Source: an uncultured Porphyromonadaceae bacterium (lineage in GTDB: Bacteria > Bacteroidota > Bacteroidia > Bacteroidales > Muribaculaceae). From it: a stretch of DNA of 42,934 bases. Made by a program: the position numbers and the translations under genes. The stretch's first letter is position 1. Every line of letters begins with the position of its first letter. Below are positions 16,799 to 24,694 of the stretch, in pieces. The stretch is from contig CABRZA010000002.1 in the NCBI GenBank assembly GCA_902475285.1, positions 1 to 42,934 on the forward strand, written 5' to 3'. The notes below the pieces were generated by a model. It was not told the DNA's origin. It searched no databases and saw nothing but the letters and a program-made list of their open reading frames with translations.

Positions 16799-18034
16799 TT
16801 ATCTGCGCCGCTGCGGAAAAGTCAGGGTGAGGCTTGTGAGGCCAGTGGCGGCGTCGGTGGCGAGCGTGCAGCCGGCGTGATGGCGCCGGGTTATTTCGGC
16901 TATGAGCATCAGGCCGAGGCCTCGGCCGTTGCGCTTGGTGCTGAAAAAGGGCGAGAACACCGCCTCGGCGGCCTCGGGGGTGAGACCGGGCCCGTCGTCG
17001 CTTACGGTAAGCGTCGCTGCCGATGTGGCCAAGGTGACGGTGCCGCTCGCGGCCGCGATGCTCTCCACGGAGTTCTTCACGGCGTTGACCACCACGCGCT
17101 CGAGCAGCACGGGGTCGGCCTTCACCGTCGGCGCGTCGGCCGACAGGCGGGTGTCGAGACGGATGTTGTCGGGAAGGAGGGTGCGCAGGAAGGGCAGCAT
17201 CTCGGCCACGAAGCCGTTGAGGTCGAGGTCGATGAAGTCGGGCTCGGGGAGCTTTACGATGTCGGCGTAGCTGCTCACGAAGCGCACAAGGCCCGAGCAG
17301 CGGTCGGTGCAGCTGTCGAGCACGGCGCTCACCTCGGGGTCGTCGGCATGTATGGATGCAAGGCTGTCGGTTACCGATATGACGCTGCCGAGGGTATTGT
17401 TGATTTCGTGGCCCAGGGTGCGCACTATGCGGTTGAAGATGTTTTTCTCGGCCTCGATGATTTCGTCGGCGAGCTGCTCCACCAGGAAGAAGGGGCGGCG
17501 GAATCCCGAGTCCATAATCCACAGGCGCGATATGCGGTATATGCCTTCGGCGCCGAAGCGTACGGTGCGCGTCTCGCCGTCGGCGAGTTCGTCGAGGGCC
17601 TGCTTCAGCGCCGGTGTGGCGAAGCGGTCGAAGGCGTCGTTGGTCGATTCGATGTTACCGTCGAAGTCGCACATGGCCACGCCCATGGGCGAGCGCTCGA
17701 TGAGGAGCGTGAGCAGCTTGTGGCGCTGCTTGGTTTTGAGCCGCTCCTCTTTCATTGCGGCCATAAGAGAGTTGAAGAAATCCGCCACGCGGTCGGCGTC
17801 GGGCTGGCCCACCCGGCGCAGGCGGCTGCTGAAATCCTGCTCGCGCAGGAGGTAGATGCCGTTGCTCACGGCCTGCAAGGGTTTTCGCACGGCACGGAGG
17901 GTTACGACGAAGGCCGCCACGGCCACCGCCGCCGCTGCAATTCCGGCCCAGTGCGGCAGTGTTGTAAACACCCCTGCCACCAGCACGGCCAGCGCCAGGC
18001 CGAGAATACATGCAGATATGCGGTAAACTGTCAT
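16799..18034 (-). CDS. Sensor histidine kinase of the efflux operon
   Basis: This 411-residue membrane kinase has two close transmembrane helices (about residues 6-23 and 29-46), leaving almost no periplasmic loop. A HAMP-like linker and a PAS-like region follow (IERSPMGVAMCDFDGNIESTNDAF, 112-136). The dimerisation/phospho-acceptor domain has H209 in LGHEINNTLGSV, and the ATPase domain has NAVKNSVES, DDGPGLTPEA and NGRGLGLML. The short loop suggests it senses within or near the membrane, or internally through PAS. Its ATG overlaps the response-regulator stop (ATGA); the longer open frame to 18823 runs under that gene and is not used. It is last in the efflux operon and probably phosphorylates the adjacent regulator. 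Confidence 0.92.
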   Translation of the reverse strand: MTVYRISACILGLALAVLVAGVFTTLPHWAGIAAAAVAVAAFVVTLRAVRKPLQAVSNGIYLLREQDFSSRLRRVGQPDADRVADFFNSLMAAMKEERLKTKQRHKLLTLLIERSPMGVAMCDFDGNIESTNDAFDRFATPALKQALDELADGETRTVRFGAEGIYRISRLWIMDSGFRRPFFLVEQLADEIIEAEKNIFNRIVRTLGHEINNTLGSVISVTDSLASIHADDPEVSAVLDSCTDRCSGLVRFVSSYADIVKLPEPDFIDLDLNGFVAEMLPFLRTLLPDNIRLDTRLSADAPTVKADPVLLERVVVNAVKNSVESIAAASGTVTLATSAATLTVSDDGPGLTPEAAEAVFSPFFSTKRNGRGLGLMLIAEITRRHHAGCTLATDAATGLTSLTLTFPQRRR

Positions 18035-18567
18035 TTGATATCGTATTTGAGCATGCGGCGGTAGAGCGACTGGCGCGTGATGCCGAGTGCCGCCGCAGCC
18101 TGCGAGAGGTTGTAGCCCGAGCGCCGCAGGGCATCGACGATGGCGCGGCGCTCTGTTTCGTCGAGCGTGGGTGCCGGTTCTTCGGGCGCGGTGGCTGTAT
18201 GCGAGGCATCGATGGCGCGGCGCACCTTGGCCATGATCTCGCGGTTGTCCCAGGGCTTGGTGACGAAGTCGCAGGCACCGTGCGCCATGCCCTCGACGGC
18301 CAGAGGGATTGTTCCCCAGGCCGAGATGAGAATCACCGGCACGTCGGGATGGAATATTCTGATTTTGCGCAGGAGGTTTATGCCGTCGCGCCCGGTAGTG
18401 GTGAGCGACAGGTTCATGTCGAGCATGATGAGCTCGGGACTCGTCGCGCGAACGATGTCCATTGCCTCGCTCTCGGTGCCTGCGCCCTCCCACTCGTAGC
18501 CTGCCTGACGGAAAAGGTGTCCGAGCGACAGGCGCACCGAGCGGTCGTCGTCGATTATCAGAATCAT
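18031..18567 (-). CDS. Response regulator: receiver plus Fis-type HTH, no AAA+ domain
   Basis: This 178-residue regulator has a receiver with the acidic pair D6/D7, the phospho-acceptor aspartate in MLDMN (about residue 51), the switch serine in LISAWG and the lysine in TKPWD. A linker of about 25 residues leads directly to a Fis-type helix-turn-helix (RRAIVDALRRSGYNLSQAAAALGITRQSLYRRMLKY). NtrC-type regulators carry a sigma-54 AAA+ domain of about 240 residues between these parts; here it is absent, as in the PrrA/RegA/ActR class. It should therefore bind DNA and act on a normal promoter rather than on sigma-54. It sits 9 bases after the TolC-like gene and overlaps the kinase gene. Its own efflux operon is the obvious target. 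Confidence 0.93.
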   Translation of the reverse strand: MILIIDDDRSVRLSLGHLFRQAGYEWEGAGTESEAMDIVRATSPELIMLDMNLSLTTTGRDGINLLRKIRIFHPDVPVILISAWGTIPLAVEGMAHGACDFVTKPWDNREIMAKVRRAIDASHTATAPEEPAPTLDETERRAIVDALRRSGYNLSQAAAALGITRQSLYRRMLKYDIK

Positions 18568-18576
18568 GATGTAAAG

Positions 18577-20058
18577 TTAGTAAACGGTCTTCATATTCAC
18601 AAGTTTTTCGATGTCGGCGTTGATGTCGGTGCGGTGCTCGAAGTCGTAGAGTGTGATGGCACGTAACTGGTACCAGTAGAGCCAACAGCGGTAGAGCTGG
18701 TTGATGTAGAGGCGGCGGCTCTCGTCTTTCTTCACCTGCGAGTCGTTGAGGTCGAGGGTTGATATGCGGCCTGTGAGATAGGTTTCGACGTTGGTGTTGT
18801 AGCGAGCCGTTGCTATGTCGCAAGCCTCGGCTGCGATGGCGAACTGCCGCTGCTGGTTGCCGAAGCGCTCAACGAGGATGAAGAGGTTCTGGTCGAACTC
18901 CATCGACTCCTTGCGCAGGGTGCTCTCCTGCACGCGGCGGTTCGACTCGGCCACGCGCACACGCTCGCGGCGCTTGCCGCCGTCGAAGAGCGGTATCTCG
19001 ATGCCCACCTGCACCACCTGGTTGCCTCGCAGGCGCGAGTAGGCCTCCGATACGCGGTCGGACGCGCCCGTGTAGCCCACCTGCACGAAAAGGTTCACCT
19101 TGCGCATGTCGCCCTTGGCCTGGGCCACGGCGTAGTCGGCCTCGAGCTGGCGCCGCAGCATGTTGTGGCAGAGCTTGTTGTTGGCGCGGGCATGTTCGAG
19201 GGCGTCGGGGTAGCTCACGGTTGCCGCCGGTGTTGCCGCCGGCACCACGGGCACGATTTCCACCGAGTCGTTCGCGATGTCGAGGAAGGTGCGGAGGCCG
19301 AACATGTCGGCCTTCATGTTGCTTGCGCAGTCGGTGAGGTCCGACTGTGCCTCGAGCAGGTTGAGCTCCATCTGCCTGAGGTCGTTGAGGCTTATCTGGC
19401 CCATGCGTCGCTTTTCCACGGCCACGTCGCGCAGGCGGAGGGCATTTTCGTAGTTCTGGCGTGCAATCTCGTGGTTCTCGCGGCTCAGGAGGAGGTTGAA
19501 GTAGTATGTGATGGCCTTCTGTGCCACGTCTTCGGTTGCCGAGAGGAATTCGGCCTTGGCCTCGGTGTAGCGCACGGGCTCTATGCGGCTGTCCCAGCGC
19601 ATGGTGTTGACGGCGAAGAGGGGCTGCGTGAGCGACAGCGCCACCGGGAGTGCCATGTAGCGGTTTCCCAGGCCGCCGAACTGGCGCAGGAAGTCGAGCG
19701 AGGTGCTCAGCTGCAGCGTGGCGCCGGTGAGGCGTATGTTCTGCTTCACGGCCAGGGCGGCGTTGAGTTGCAGGGCGCGGTTGCGCACGAAGGAGTAGCG
19801 GCCGTCGGAGTCCATGTAGGGCGAATACTGGTCGGCGTACGACGGCAGCGTGGCCTGGAGCACCACTTCGGGCAGGCGGTCGGCGCGCCATATGCGCCAC
19901 TGGCGGTAGGCGCTGCGCAGGCGGTCGAGGGCCACGGCAGCGTCGACGCTTTTCACTCGCGCAATAGCGACGGCGTCGTCGAGGGTGAGCACGAGCTGCT
20001 CGGCTCTGACGCACAGCGCCATAAGCACCATAAGGAGGATGGCTATGAGGCGTGCCAT
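18577..20058 (-). CDS. TolC-family outer-membrane efflux channel
   Basis: This 493-residue protein has a signal peptide (MARLIAILLMVLMALCVRA) and the repeated helical pattern of outer-membrane efflux proteins. Each repeat starts with a motif like LTLDDAVAIARVKS (near residue 23), with its counterpart VSYPDALEHARANN about 260 residues later. Long Glu/Arg/Gln-rich coiled-coil helices surround these. It should form the exit duct for the ABC pump encoded upstream. The ATG at 20058 begins 4 bases after the permease stop; the frame's earlier ATG at 20082 overlaps that gene and has no signal-peptide logic. Expression should be coupled to the pump and to the downstream two-component genes. Confidence 0.92.
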   Translation of the reverse strand: MARLIAILLMVLMALCVRAEQLVLTLDDAVAIARVKSVDAAVALDRLRSAYRQWRIWRADRLPEVVLQATLPSYADQYSPYMDSDGRYSFVRNRALQLNAALAVKQNIRLTGATLQLSTSLDFLRQFGGLGNRYMALPVALSLTQPLFAVNTMRWDSRIEPVRYTEAKAEFLSATEDVAQKAITYYFNLLLSRENHEIARQNYENALRLRDVAVEKRRMGQISLNDLRQMELNLLEAQSDLTDCASNMKADMFGLRTFLDIANDSVEIVPVVPAATPAATVSYPDALEHARANNKLCHNMLRRQLEADYAVAQAKGDMRKVNLFVQVGYTGASDRVSEAYSRLRGNQVVQVGIEIPLFDGGKRRERVRVAESNRRVQESTLRKESMEFDQNLFILVERFGNQQRQFAIAAEACDIATARYNTNVETYLTGRISTLDLNDSQVKKDESRRLYINQLYRCWLYWYQLRAITLYDFEHRTDINADIEKLVNMKTVY

Positions 20059-20062
20059 GGCG

Positions 20063-21265
20063 CTATTCGGCATGAAGGACATCGGCGGGGCGTTGCTTCA
20101 CGGCACGCCATGCCGGATACACTATGCCGCACACCACAGTCACTGCCATGACGGCGACGGCCATGGGAAGGGCTATCCACGCGAGGCTCCCGTTATAATA
20201 GTCCATGTGGTCGGCTATTGTCTCGACGCCCTTCAACCAGTATACGCCCGGCACGATGAGCACGCATGCCGCTGCGAGGAGCAGGAGGCCTTCGGCGAGG
20301 AGTCGGCGCAGCACGTCGCCGTCGGTGGCGCCGTTCACTCGCCTTATGGCTATCTCCTTGCGGCGCTGCTGTGTGCGGAACCAAAACGCTCCCGAGAAAC
20401 CTAAAAAGATTACCAGGACGAGGAAGAACGAGCCGGCGATGCTTGTGCGGATTTTGGCCGTCATGGGGGCCTGTATTCGGGTGCGTTGGTTTTCCATGCT
20501 CGTTATGCCCGACAGGAGCACGGTGCCCATGCGGAAGTTGGAGGTATTGAGGCCGTCGACGAAGCTGCGGGCTGCCTCGGGGCGCACGCGCACGGCGAAG
20601 GACTGGGGGCGGGTAGTGCGCTGCAGGGGCAGCACTGCCATCATGTCGACGGGTTCGTAGTCCATGCGTTTTATCGGCTTCACCAGTGTGCTGAATGTGC
20701 CACGGTAGGAATATGTGCTCATTTCGGAACCCAAGAGGCTGTCGACGCGTTGGCGCACGTCGTCGCGGACGCGGTCGTAGCCCAGGATGATGTCGCCGCG
20801 TTCGAGGCGGCGGCGCATTTCGGCCGGCGTGGCGCCGTCGAGGCCGTGGATTTGATATACCTCCATCAACTCGGGCGACATATGGCGCAAGTTGACATCG
20901 AAGCCGATGGTATCTTCGCCGTTGATGTGGCGGACGGTGTTGCCCCAGTACGACATATTGTATGGGTCGGAGTTGTTGCCGTAGCCGACGTGGAGCACTT
21001 CGGGTTTGCTTTTGAAGTGGTTGACCAAAGCGTCGAGGTCGCTGCGGTGCTGCTCGATGGCCACCGAATCGCCGCCCATGTAGACTATCGATGCAGTGAA
21101 GACACCCTCGACGTCGCAGCCGCTTTTTGAGGAACGGAGGAGCAGGACGCTCGCGAAGAACCAGCACAGGCCCCAGAGCACCAGACCGGTGACTACGAGT
21201 TCGGCGAGGAGGCCGGCATTGGAGCGCCATTCGGTGCTCATCTGGCGTAATATATGACGTTTCAT
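20063..21265 (-). CDS. ABC transporter permease, FtsX/MacB type (second subunit)
   Basis: This 400-residue inner-membrane protein has one N-terminal helix (about residues 20-43), a periplasmic domain of about 230 residues of the MacB_PCD kind, and three C-terminal helices forming the FtsX domain. The conserved cytoplasmic motif RRKEIAIRRVNGATDGDVLRRL after the second helix contacts the ATPase. Pumps of this class do not carry substrate through the membrane; they drive it from the periplasm into a TolC channel. It is the second of two dissimilar permease genes, suggesting a heterodimeric pump. It follows the first permease by 24 bases. Confidence 0.9.
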   Translation of the reverse strand: MKRHILRQMSTEWRSNAGLLAELVVTGLVLWGLCWFFASVLLLRSSKSGCDVEGVFTASIVYMGGDSVAIEQHRSDLDALVNHFKSKPEVLHVGYGNNSDPYNMSYWGNTVRHINGEDTIGFDVNLRHMSPELMEVYQIHGLDGATPAEMRRRLERGDIILGYDRVRDDVRQRVDSLLGSEMSTYSYRGTFSTLVKPIKRMDYEPVDMMAVLPLQRTTRPQSFAVRVRPEAARSFVDGLNTSNFRMGTVLLSGITSMENQRTRIQAPMTAKIRTSIAGSFFLVLVIFLGFSGAFWFRTQQRRKEIAIRRVNGATDGDVLRRLLAEGLLLLAAACVLIVPGVYWLKGVETIADHMDYYNGSLAWIALPMAVAVMAVTVVCGIVYPAWRAVKQRPADVLHAE

Positions 21266-21289
21266 TGTTGTTCTGTTGTTGACGGTGTT

Positions 21290-22552
21290 TTATCTATTGC
21301 GAGCCGAAATGGCATCGACGGGTGTTGTGTGTGCTGCCTTCCATGCCGGCCAGCATGCGCTGAGGAGATTGAGCAGCAGACATGCGCCCAGCGCTAAGAG
21401 CACTACCTTCCAGCTCAGCAGGAGCGACAGCGGCGGCGTGACCGACGCTTCGTGTGTGCCTCCGACGAAGGCGAATATACTTCCGGAATTGTAGACGAAG
21501 AGAATGGCCAGGGCTATCCCGACTATGCCGCCCATGAGGGTGAGGATGAAGTTCTCGGCGACGATGTCGGCGAATATGCGGCGGCGCGTGCAGCCGTAGG
21601 CGCGGCGTATGCCGTACTCCGAGATGCTCGATTGCAGGCGGCTGCCGAGCATGCTGCTGAGGTTGATGGCCGGCACAACGAGCAGGATAACGCACACGAG
21701 GATGGTGGTCCAGTCGATGTCGGGTGTTTCGGGTGTCCAGTTGGAGTAGATTTCGCCGGCGACGGTCTTTTGGTCGTATGGCTGCCCGTGGTAAACGTAG
21801 TAGCCGTCCTGTGCGGAGTCGCGGCGCGAGTTGATGGCGTCGTAGCGGCGCTCCACCTGGCGCCGGAGGCTCTCGGGCGTCACGCCGTCCTTAATCAGGA
21901 GTGCCACGTCGCCGTTGGCATATTTGTCGGTGCGCGACAGCGGGCGGTAAAAGCGGGCGAAGGTCTGTGTTGCCAGGGGCGACACGTCGTCGACTACGCC
22001 TGTCACGCGGTAGTTTTCGCCCACATAGGAGAGGGTGTTGCCCGGCGCCTCCTCAACCGAGCCGAAGAAGCGGCGCGCGGTGCTGCGGTCGATTACCGCC
22101 ACTTTCATGCCTGCATCGGCTTCGTCGGCGGTGAAGTAGCGGCCGGCGAGGAGCTTGAAGTCGAAGACGTCCCAAAAATTGCTGTCGACAAGGCGGCTTG
22201 TCACTTGGGCGATGTTGCCGGAGGGGCTAACCACGTCGGTCAGCTCGGCCCAGGAGTCGACGCGGCACATTTTTTCCACGCCCTCGAGGTCGGAGTAGAT
22301 TTCGTCGGACTGTTCTAAGTTGAGCGAACCGCTCATGGAGCGCTGGCTTTCGGGCCACTGGGTATGGATGTAGCGTCCGTACAGTATGTGGTCGCGGCAG
22401 CTTTCGGGAGCGAAGGGCACGGTTTCGACGGCCTGCATCATGATGTAGACCATGAAGAGGAAGACCGATGCCGCGGTGCCGGTGAGGGTGATGCCGGTGA
22501 TAACCGGGCGGCGCCGCATGTCGTAGAATATCTGTTGGAATTTCTTTTTCAT
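21290..22552 (-). CDS. ABC transporter permease, FtsX/MacB type (first subunit)
   Basis: This 420-residue protein has the same topology as the next gene: a first helix at about residues 18-40, a large periplasmic domain with conserved VAVIDRSTARRFFGS and three helices at the C-terminal end. The FtsX motif here is SEYGIRRAYGCTRRRIFADIVAENF. It ends with the family-typical coupling segment PVDAISARNR. It starts 7 bases after the ATPase gene and would pair with the other permease around a shared ATPase. No specific substrate can be inferred; relatives export peptides, macrolides or lipoproteins. Confidence 0.9.
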   Translation of the reverse strand: MKKKFQQIFYDMRRRPVITGITLTGTAASVFLFMVYIMMQAVETVPFAPESCRDHILYGRYIHTQWPESQRSMSGSLNLEQSDEIYSDLEGVEKMCRVDSWAELTDVVSPSGNIAQVTSRLVDSNFWDVFDFKLLAGRYFTADEADAGMKVAVIDRSTARRFFGSVEEAPGNTLSYVGENYRVTGVVDDVSPLATQTFARFYRPLSRTDKYANGDVALLIKDGVTPESLRRQVERRYDAINSRRDSAQDGYYVYHGQPYDQKTVAGEIYSNWTPETPDIDWTTILVCVILLVVPAINLSSMLGSRLQSSISEYGIRRAYGCTRRRIFADIVAENFILTLMGGIVGIALAILFVYNSGSIFAFVGGTHEASVTPPLSLLLSWKVVLLALGACLLLNLLSACWPAWKAAHTTPVDAISARNR

Positions 22553-22559
22553 AGGGCAA

Positions 22560-23234
22560 TCAGGATATTATGCGTCCGTCGAAGAAGCGTACGGTACGGT
22601 CGGTGCCGCGGGCGTGTGCCTCGTTGTGGGTGACCATCACCACGGTTAGTCCGTCGTTGCGGTTGAGGGAGTGCAGGAGCTCCATCACCTCCTCGCCCAT
22701 GGCGGAGTCGAGGTTGCCGGTAGGCTCGTCGGCGAGGATTATGGAAGGCTTGCCCACGATGGCTCGGGCAATGGCCACGCGCTGGCACTGTCCGCCCGAG
22801 AGCTGCGAGGGGAAGTGCTTTATGCGGTGGCTGATGCCGAGGCGGTGTAGCACCTCTTCGACGCGCTCTCGGCGCTCCTTGGCGCCTATGCCCGTGCGGT
22901 AGGTAAGTGGCAGCTCGATGTTGTCGTAGACGTTGAGAGATGGGATGAGGTGGAAGTTCTGGAAGACGAAACCGAGGTGTTCGTTGCGGAAGTGGGCGAG
23001 GGCGGAGTCGCTCATTCCTGCCGACGTGGTGCCGGCTATCTCCACGGTGCCGGCGGAGGGCGTGTCGAGCAGGCCCATGATGTTGAGCAGCGTCGACTTT
23101 CCGCATCCCGACGGCCCCATGATGCTCACGAACTCGCCGGCGTTGATGTCGAGGTTTATATTGTCGAGAGCTGTGGTCTCGATTTCTTTGGTCCGGTATA
23201 CTTTGCTTATACCTTTGAGAGTGATTTCGGGCAT
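22560..23234 (-). CDS. ABC transporter ATP-binding protein, MacB/LolD type
   Basis: This 224-residue ATPase has all motifs: Walker A GPSGCGKST, Q-loop VFQNFHLIPSL, signature LSGGQCQRVAIARA, Walker B IILADEPT followed by GNLDSAMG, and the H-loop VMVTHNEAHA. DEPTGNLD is characteristic of the MacB/LolD/FtsE group. The ATG at 23234 sits 4 bases after the adaptor stop. An in-frame start at 23300 would overlap the adaptor gene and add an unrelated prefix. It powers the two permeases that follow. Confidence 0.95.
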   Translation of the reverse strand: MPEITLKGISKVYRTKEIETTALDNINLDINAGEFVSIMGPSGCGKSTLLNIMGLLDTPSAGTVEIAGTTSAGMSDSALAHFRNEHLGFVFQNFHLIPSLNVYDNIELPLTYRTGIGAKERRERVEEVLHRLGISHRIKHFPSQLSGGQCQRVAIARAIVGKPSIILADEPTGNLDSAMGEEVMELLHSLNRNDGLTVVMVTHNEAHARGTDRTVRFFDGRIIS

Positions 23235-23238
23235 GGTG

Positions 23239-24495
23239 TCAATGGCGTATTTTGAGGTTTGATTTTGATTCGAAACGCTGGAGGTCGGCTGTGGCCACAC
23301 ATTCTCCCGGCTCGAGGCCGGAAACGACTTCGACGGCAGTGCGGCTGCTTCGGCCGAGGCGCACCTTGCGGCGGTGGAGCTCGGTGGCGTCGGGTCCGTC
23401 GGCCACGAAGAGGCTGTATTCGCCGGGGCCTTTGAAGTAGGAGCCTGCGGCTATAGTGAGGCATGAGTCGATGTAGCCGGCGTTGACGTCGATGTCGATG
23501 CGCCGGCCTGAGGAGAGGCGGCTGTCGGAGGGGTCGGCGGGGCTTACGGTGAATGTCATGACGCCCTCGGAGCTCTGGGGGTTGATGTTGGTGACCGTAC
23601 CGGCGAGTTTCCCTCCGGGGAGGTGCAGGTCGACGCCTGTGCCGGGGCTTACGTTTCGGCCGCTGCTCTCGGGGATTTCGGCCTCGATGCGGAAGCACGA
23701 GAGGTCGGCCACGACGGCCAATCGCTCGCCCTGGCCCACGCGTGTGCCCGACACGGAGTTGATGTATGTGACGATGCCGGCGTAGGGTGCGGGCACCTGT
23801 CCTTCGTCGAGGGTGCGGCGGAGCAGGTCGAGGTCCTTGCGGGCGCTTTCGAGACTTAGCTCCTCCACGCGCAGGGCGGCTGCGGTTCGGAGCTCTTCAT
23901 TGGCATACTGCTCGCGCAGCTGGCGGAGCTGGAGCTCGGCGGTGCGACGGGCTGTCTCGGCCTGGCGGACGCGTTCGCCTGTGCCGGAGCCTATGCTGTC
24001 GAGGCGGCGCTCGTTGCGGGCGTCCTCGGTGAGGCGGCGGAGGTCCATCTCCTTTACGGCGATGTTCATGCGCAGCTCGCTGAGGGCGGTGCTGCTTTTG
24101 AGGCGCTGCTGCTCGAGGGTTTCCTGCTGGATGAGGAGGTCGTTGAGCTTCTTGTCGTATGCGGCGCGGGCCGACGTAAGGTCGAGCTCGACGAGGGGCT
24201 GGCCGGCAGCGACGGTGTCGCCGGCGTGGACGTAGACGGCCATGATGCGCGATTCGACGGGGGAGAGGATGAGCTGCTCGTTCATGGGCACTACTTTTCC
24301 CGATGCCGGCACGGAGATGTCGATTGAGGATATCTTTGCGGTGCTGAGGCGGAGTTCGGCCACGGGCAGACCCTTGTCGAGTAGCCGTACGGCGAATGCC
24401 ACGAGGGCTATGACGGCGGCGACGACTCCTATGGGTCGCAGCCATTTGAGGAGTTGCCTCCGGCGGATTATGTTCTTGTCTATTTGTCGGTCCAC
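23239..24495 (-). CDS. HlyD/MacA-family periplasmic adaptor
   Basis: This 418-residue membrane-fusion protein has one N-terminal anchor helix (PIGVVAAVIALVAFAVRLL, about residues 21-39). The biotinyl-lipoyl half-motif follows (SVPASGKVVPMNEQLILSPVESRIMAVYVHAGDTVAAGQPLVEL), then a long coiled-coil hairpin (about 105-220), a second lipoyl half (VPAPYAGIVTYINSVSGTRVGQGE) and beta-barrel/membrane-proximal domains. It would bridge the ABC pump and the TolC channel. The start codon is GTG: an in-frame TGA lies eight codons upstream and no ATG fits. It is first in the seven-gene operon; the 199-base upstream region holds a perfect 16-base dyad but no convincing promoter. Confidence 0.93.
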   Translation of the reverse strand: MDRQIDKNIIRRRQLLKWLRPIGVVAAVIALVAFAVRLLDKGLPVAELRLSTAKISSIDISVPASGKVVPMNEQLILSPVESRIMAVYVHAGDTVAAGQPLVELDLTSARAAYDKKLNDLLIQQETLEQQRLKSSTALSELRMNIAVKEMDLRRLTEDARNERRLDSIGSGTGERVRQAETARRTAELQLRQLREQYANEELRTAAALRVEELSLESARKDLDLLRRTLDEGQVPAPYAGIVTYINSVSGTRVGQGERLAVVADLSCFRIEAEIPESSGRNVSPGTGVDLHLPGGKLAGTVTNINPQSSEGVMTFTVSPADPSDSRLSSGRRIDIDVNAGYIDSCLTIAAGSYFKGPGEYSLFVADGPDATELHRRKVRLGRSSRTAVEVVSGLEPGECVATADLQRFESKSNLKIRH

Positions 24496-24593
24496 AGGAT
24501 TGGGATTTTTTGTTGTTCAGATGCCGCTAAATAACAAAAAATCGCAAGCTGTGTCAAGTGTGCTTGAATATCAAATAGTTACAAGAGAGGGAG

Positions 24594-24609
24594 TGTCCGA
24601 TGTCGGACA
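24594..24609. promoter_or_regulatory. Perfect dyad upstream of the efflux operon, candidate operator
   Basis: TGTCCGA-TG-TCGGACA has two perfect 7-base arms with a 2-base centre and lies about 99 bases upstream of the adaptor GTG. It has no T-run and sits outside the terminator of the neighbouring unit. Its symmetry suits a dimeric Fis-type HTH such as that of the operon's own response regulator; that link is inference. Confidence 0.5.
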
Positions 24610-24650
24610 GGGAAGCGTTTCGCCCACCCCTGGTGAGAGCATATAACAAA

Positions 24651-24675
24651 GCAGGCCGCGCCGTGCGCAGCCTGC
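24651..24675 (-). terminator. Terminator after the first Wzc-like gene
   Basis: GCAGGCCGCGC (24651-24661) pairs with GCGCAGCCTGC (24665-24675) over 11 positions with one mismatch and a 3-base loop. On the minus strand it is followed by TTTGTTATAT. It lies 19 bases past the stop of the kinase gene. Confidence 0.7.
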
Positions 24676-24694
24676 CGTATAGGGTATGGGGGTA

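Noticed and set aside
18035..18823. Upstream extension of the histidine kinase frame
   Set aside because: It lies fully under the response regulator and TolC-like genes; the ATGA start at 18034 is clearly correct.
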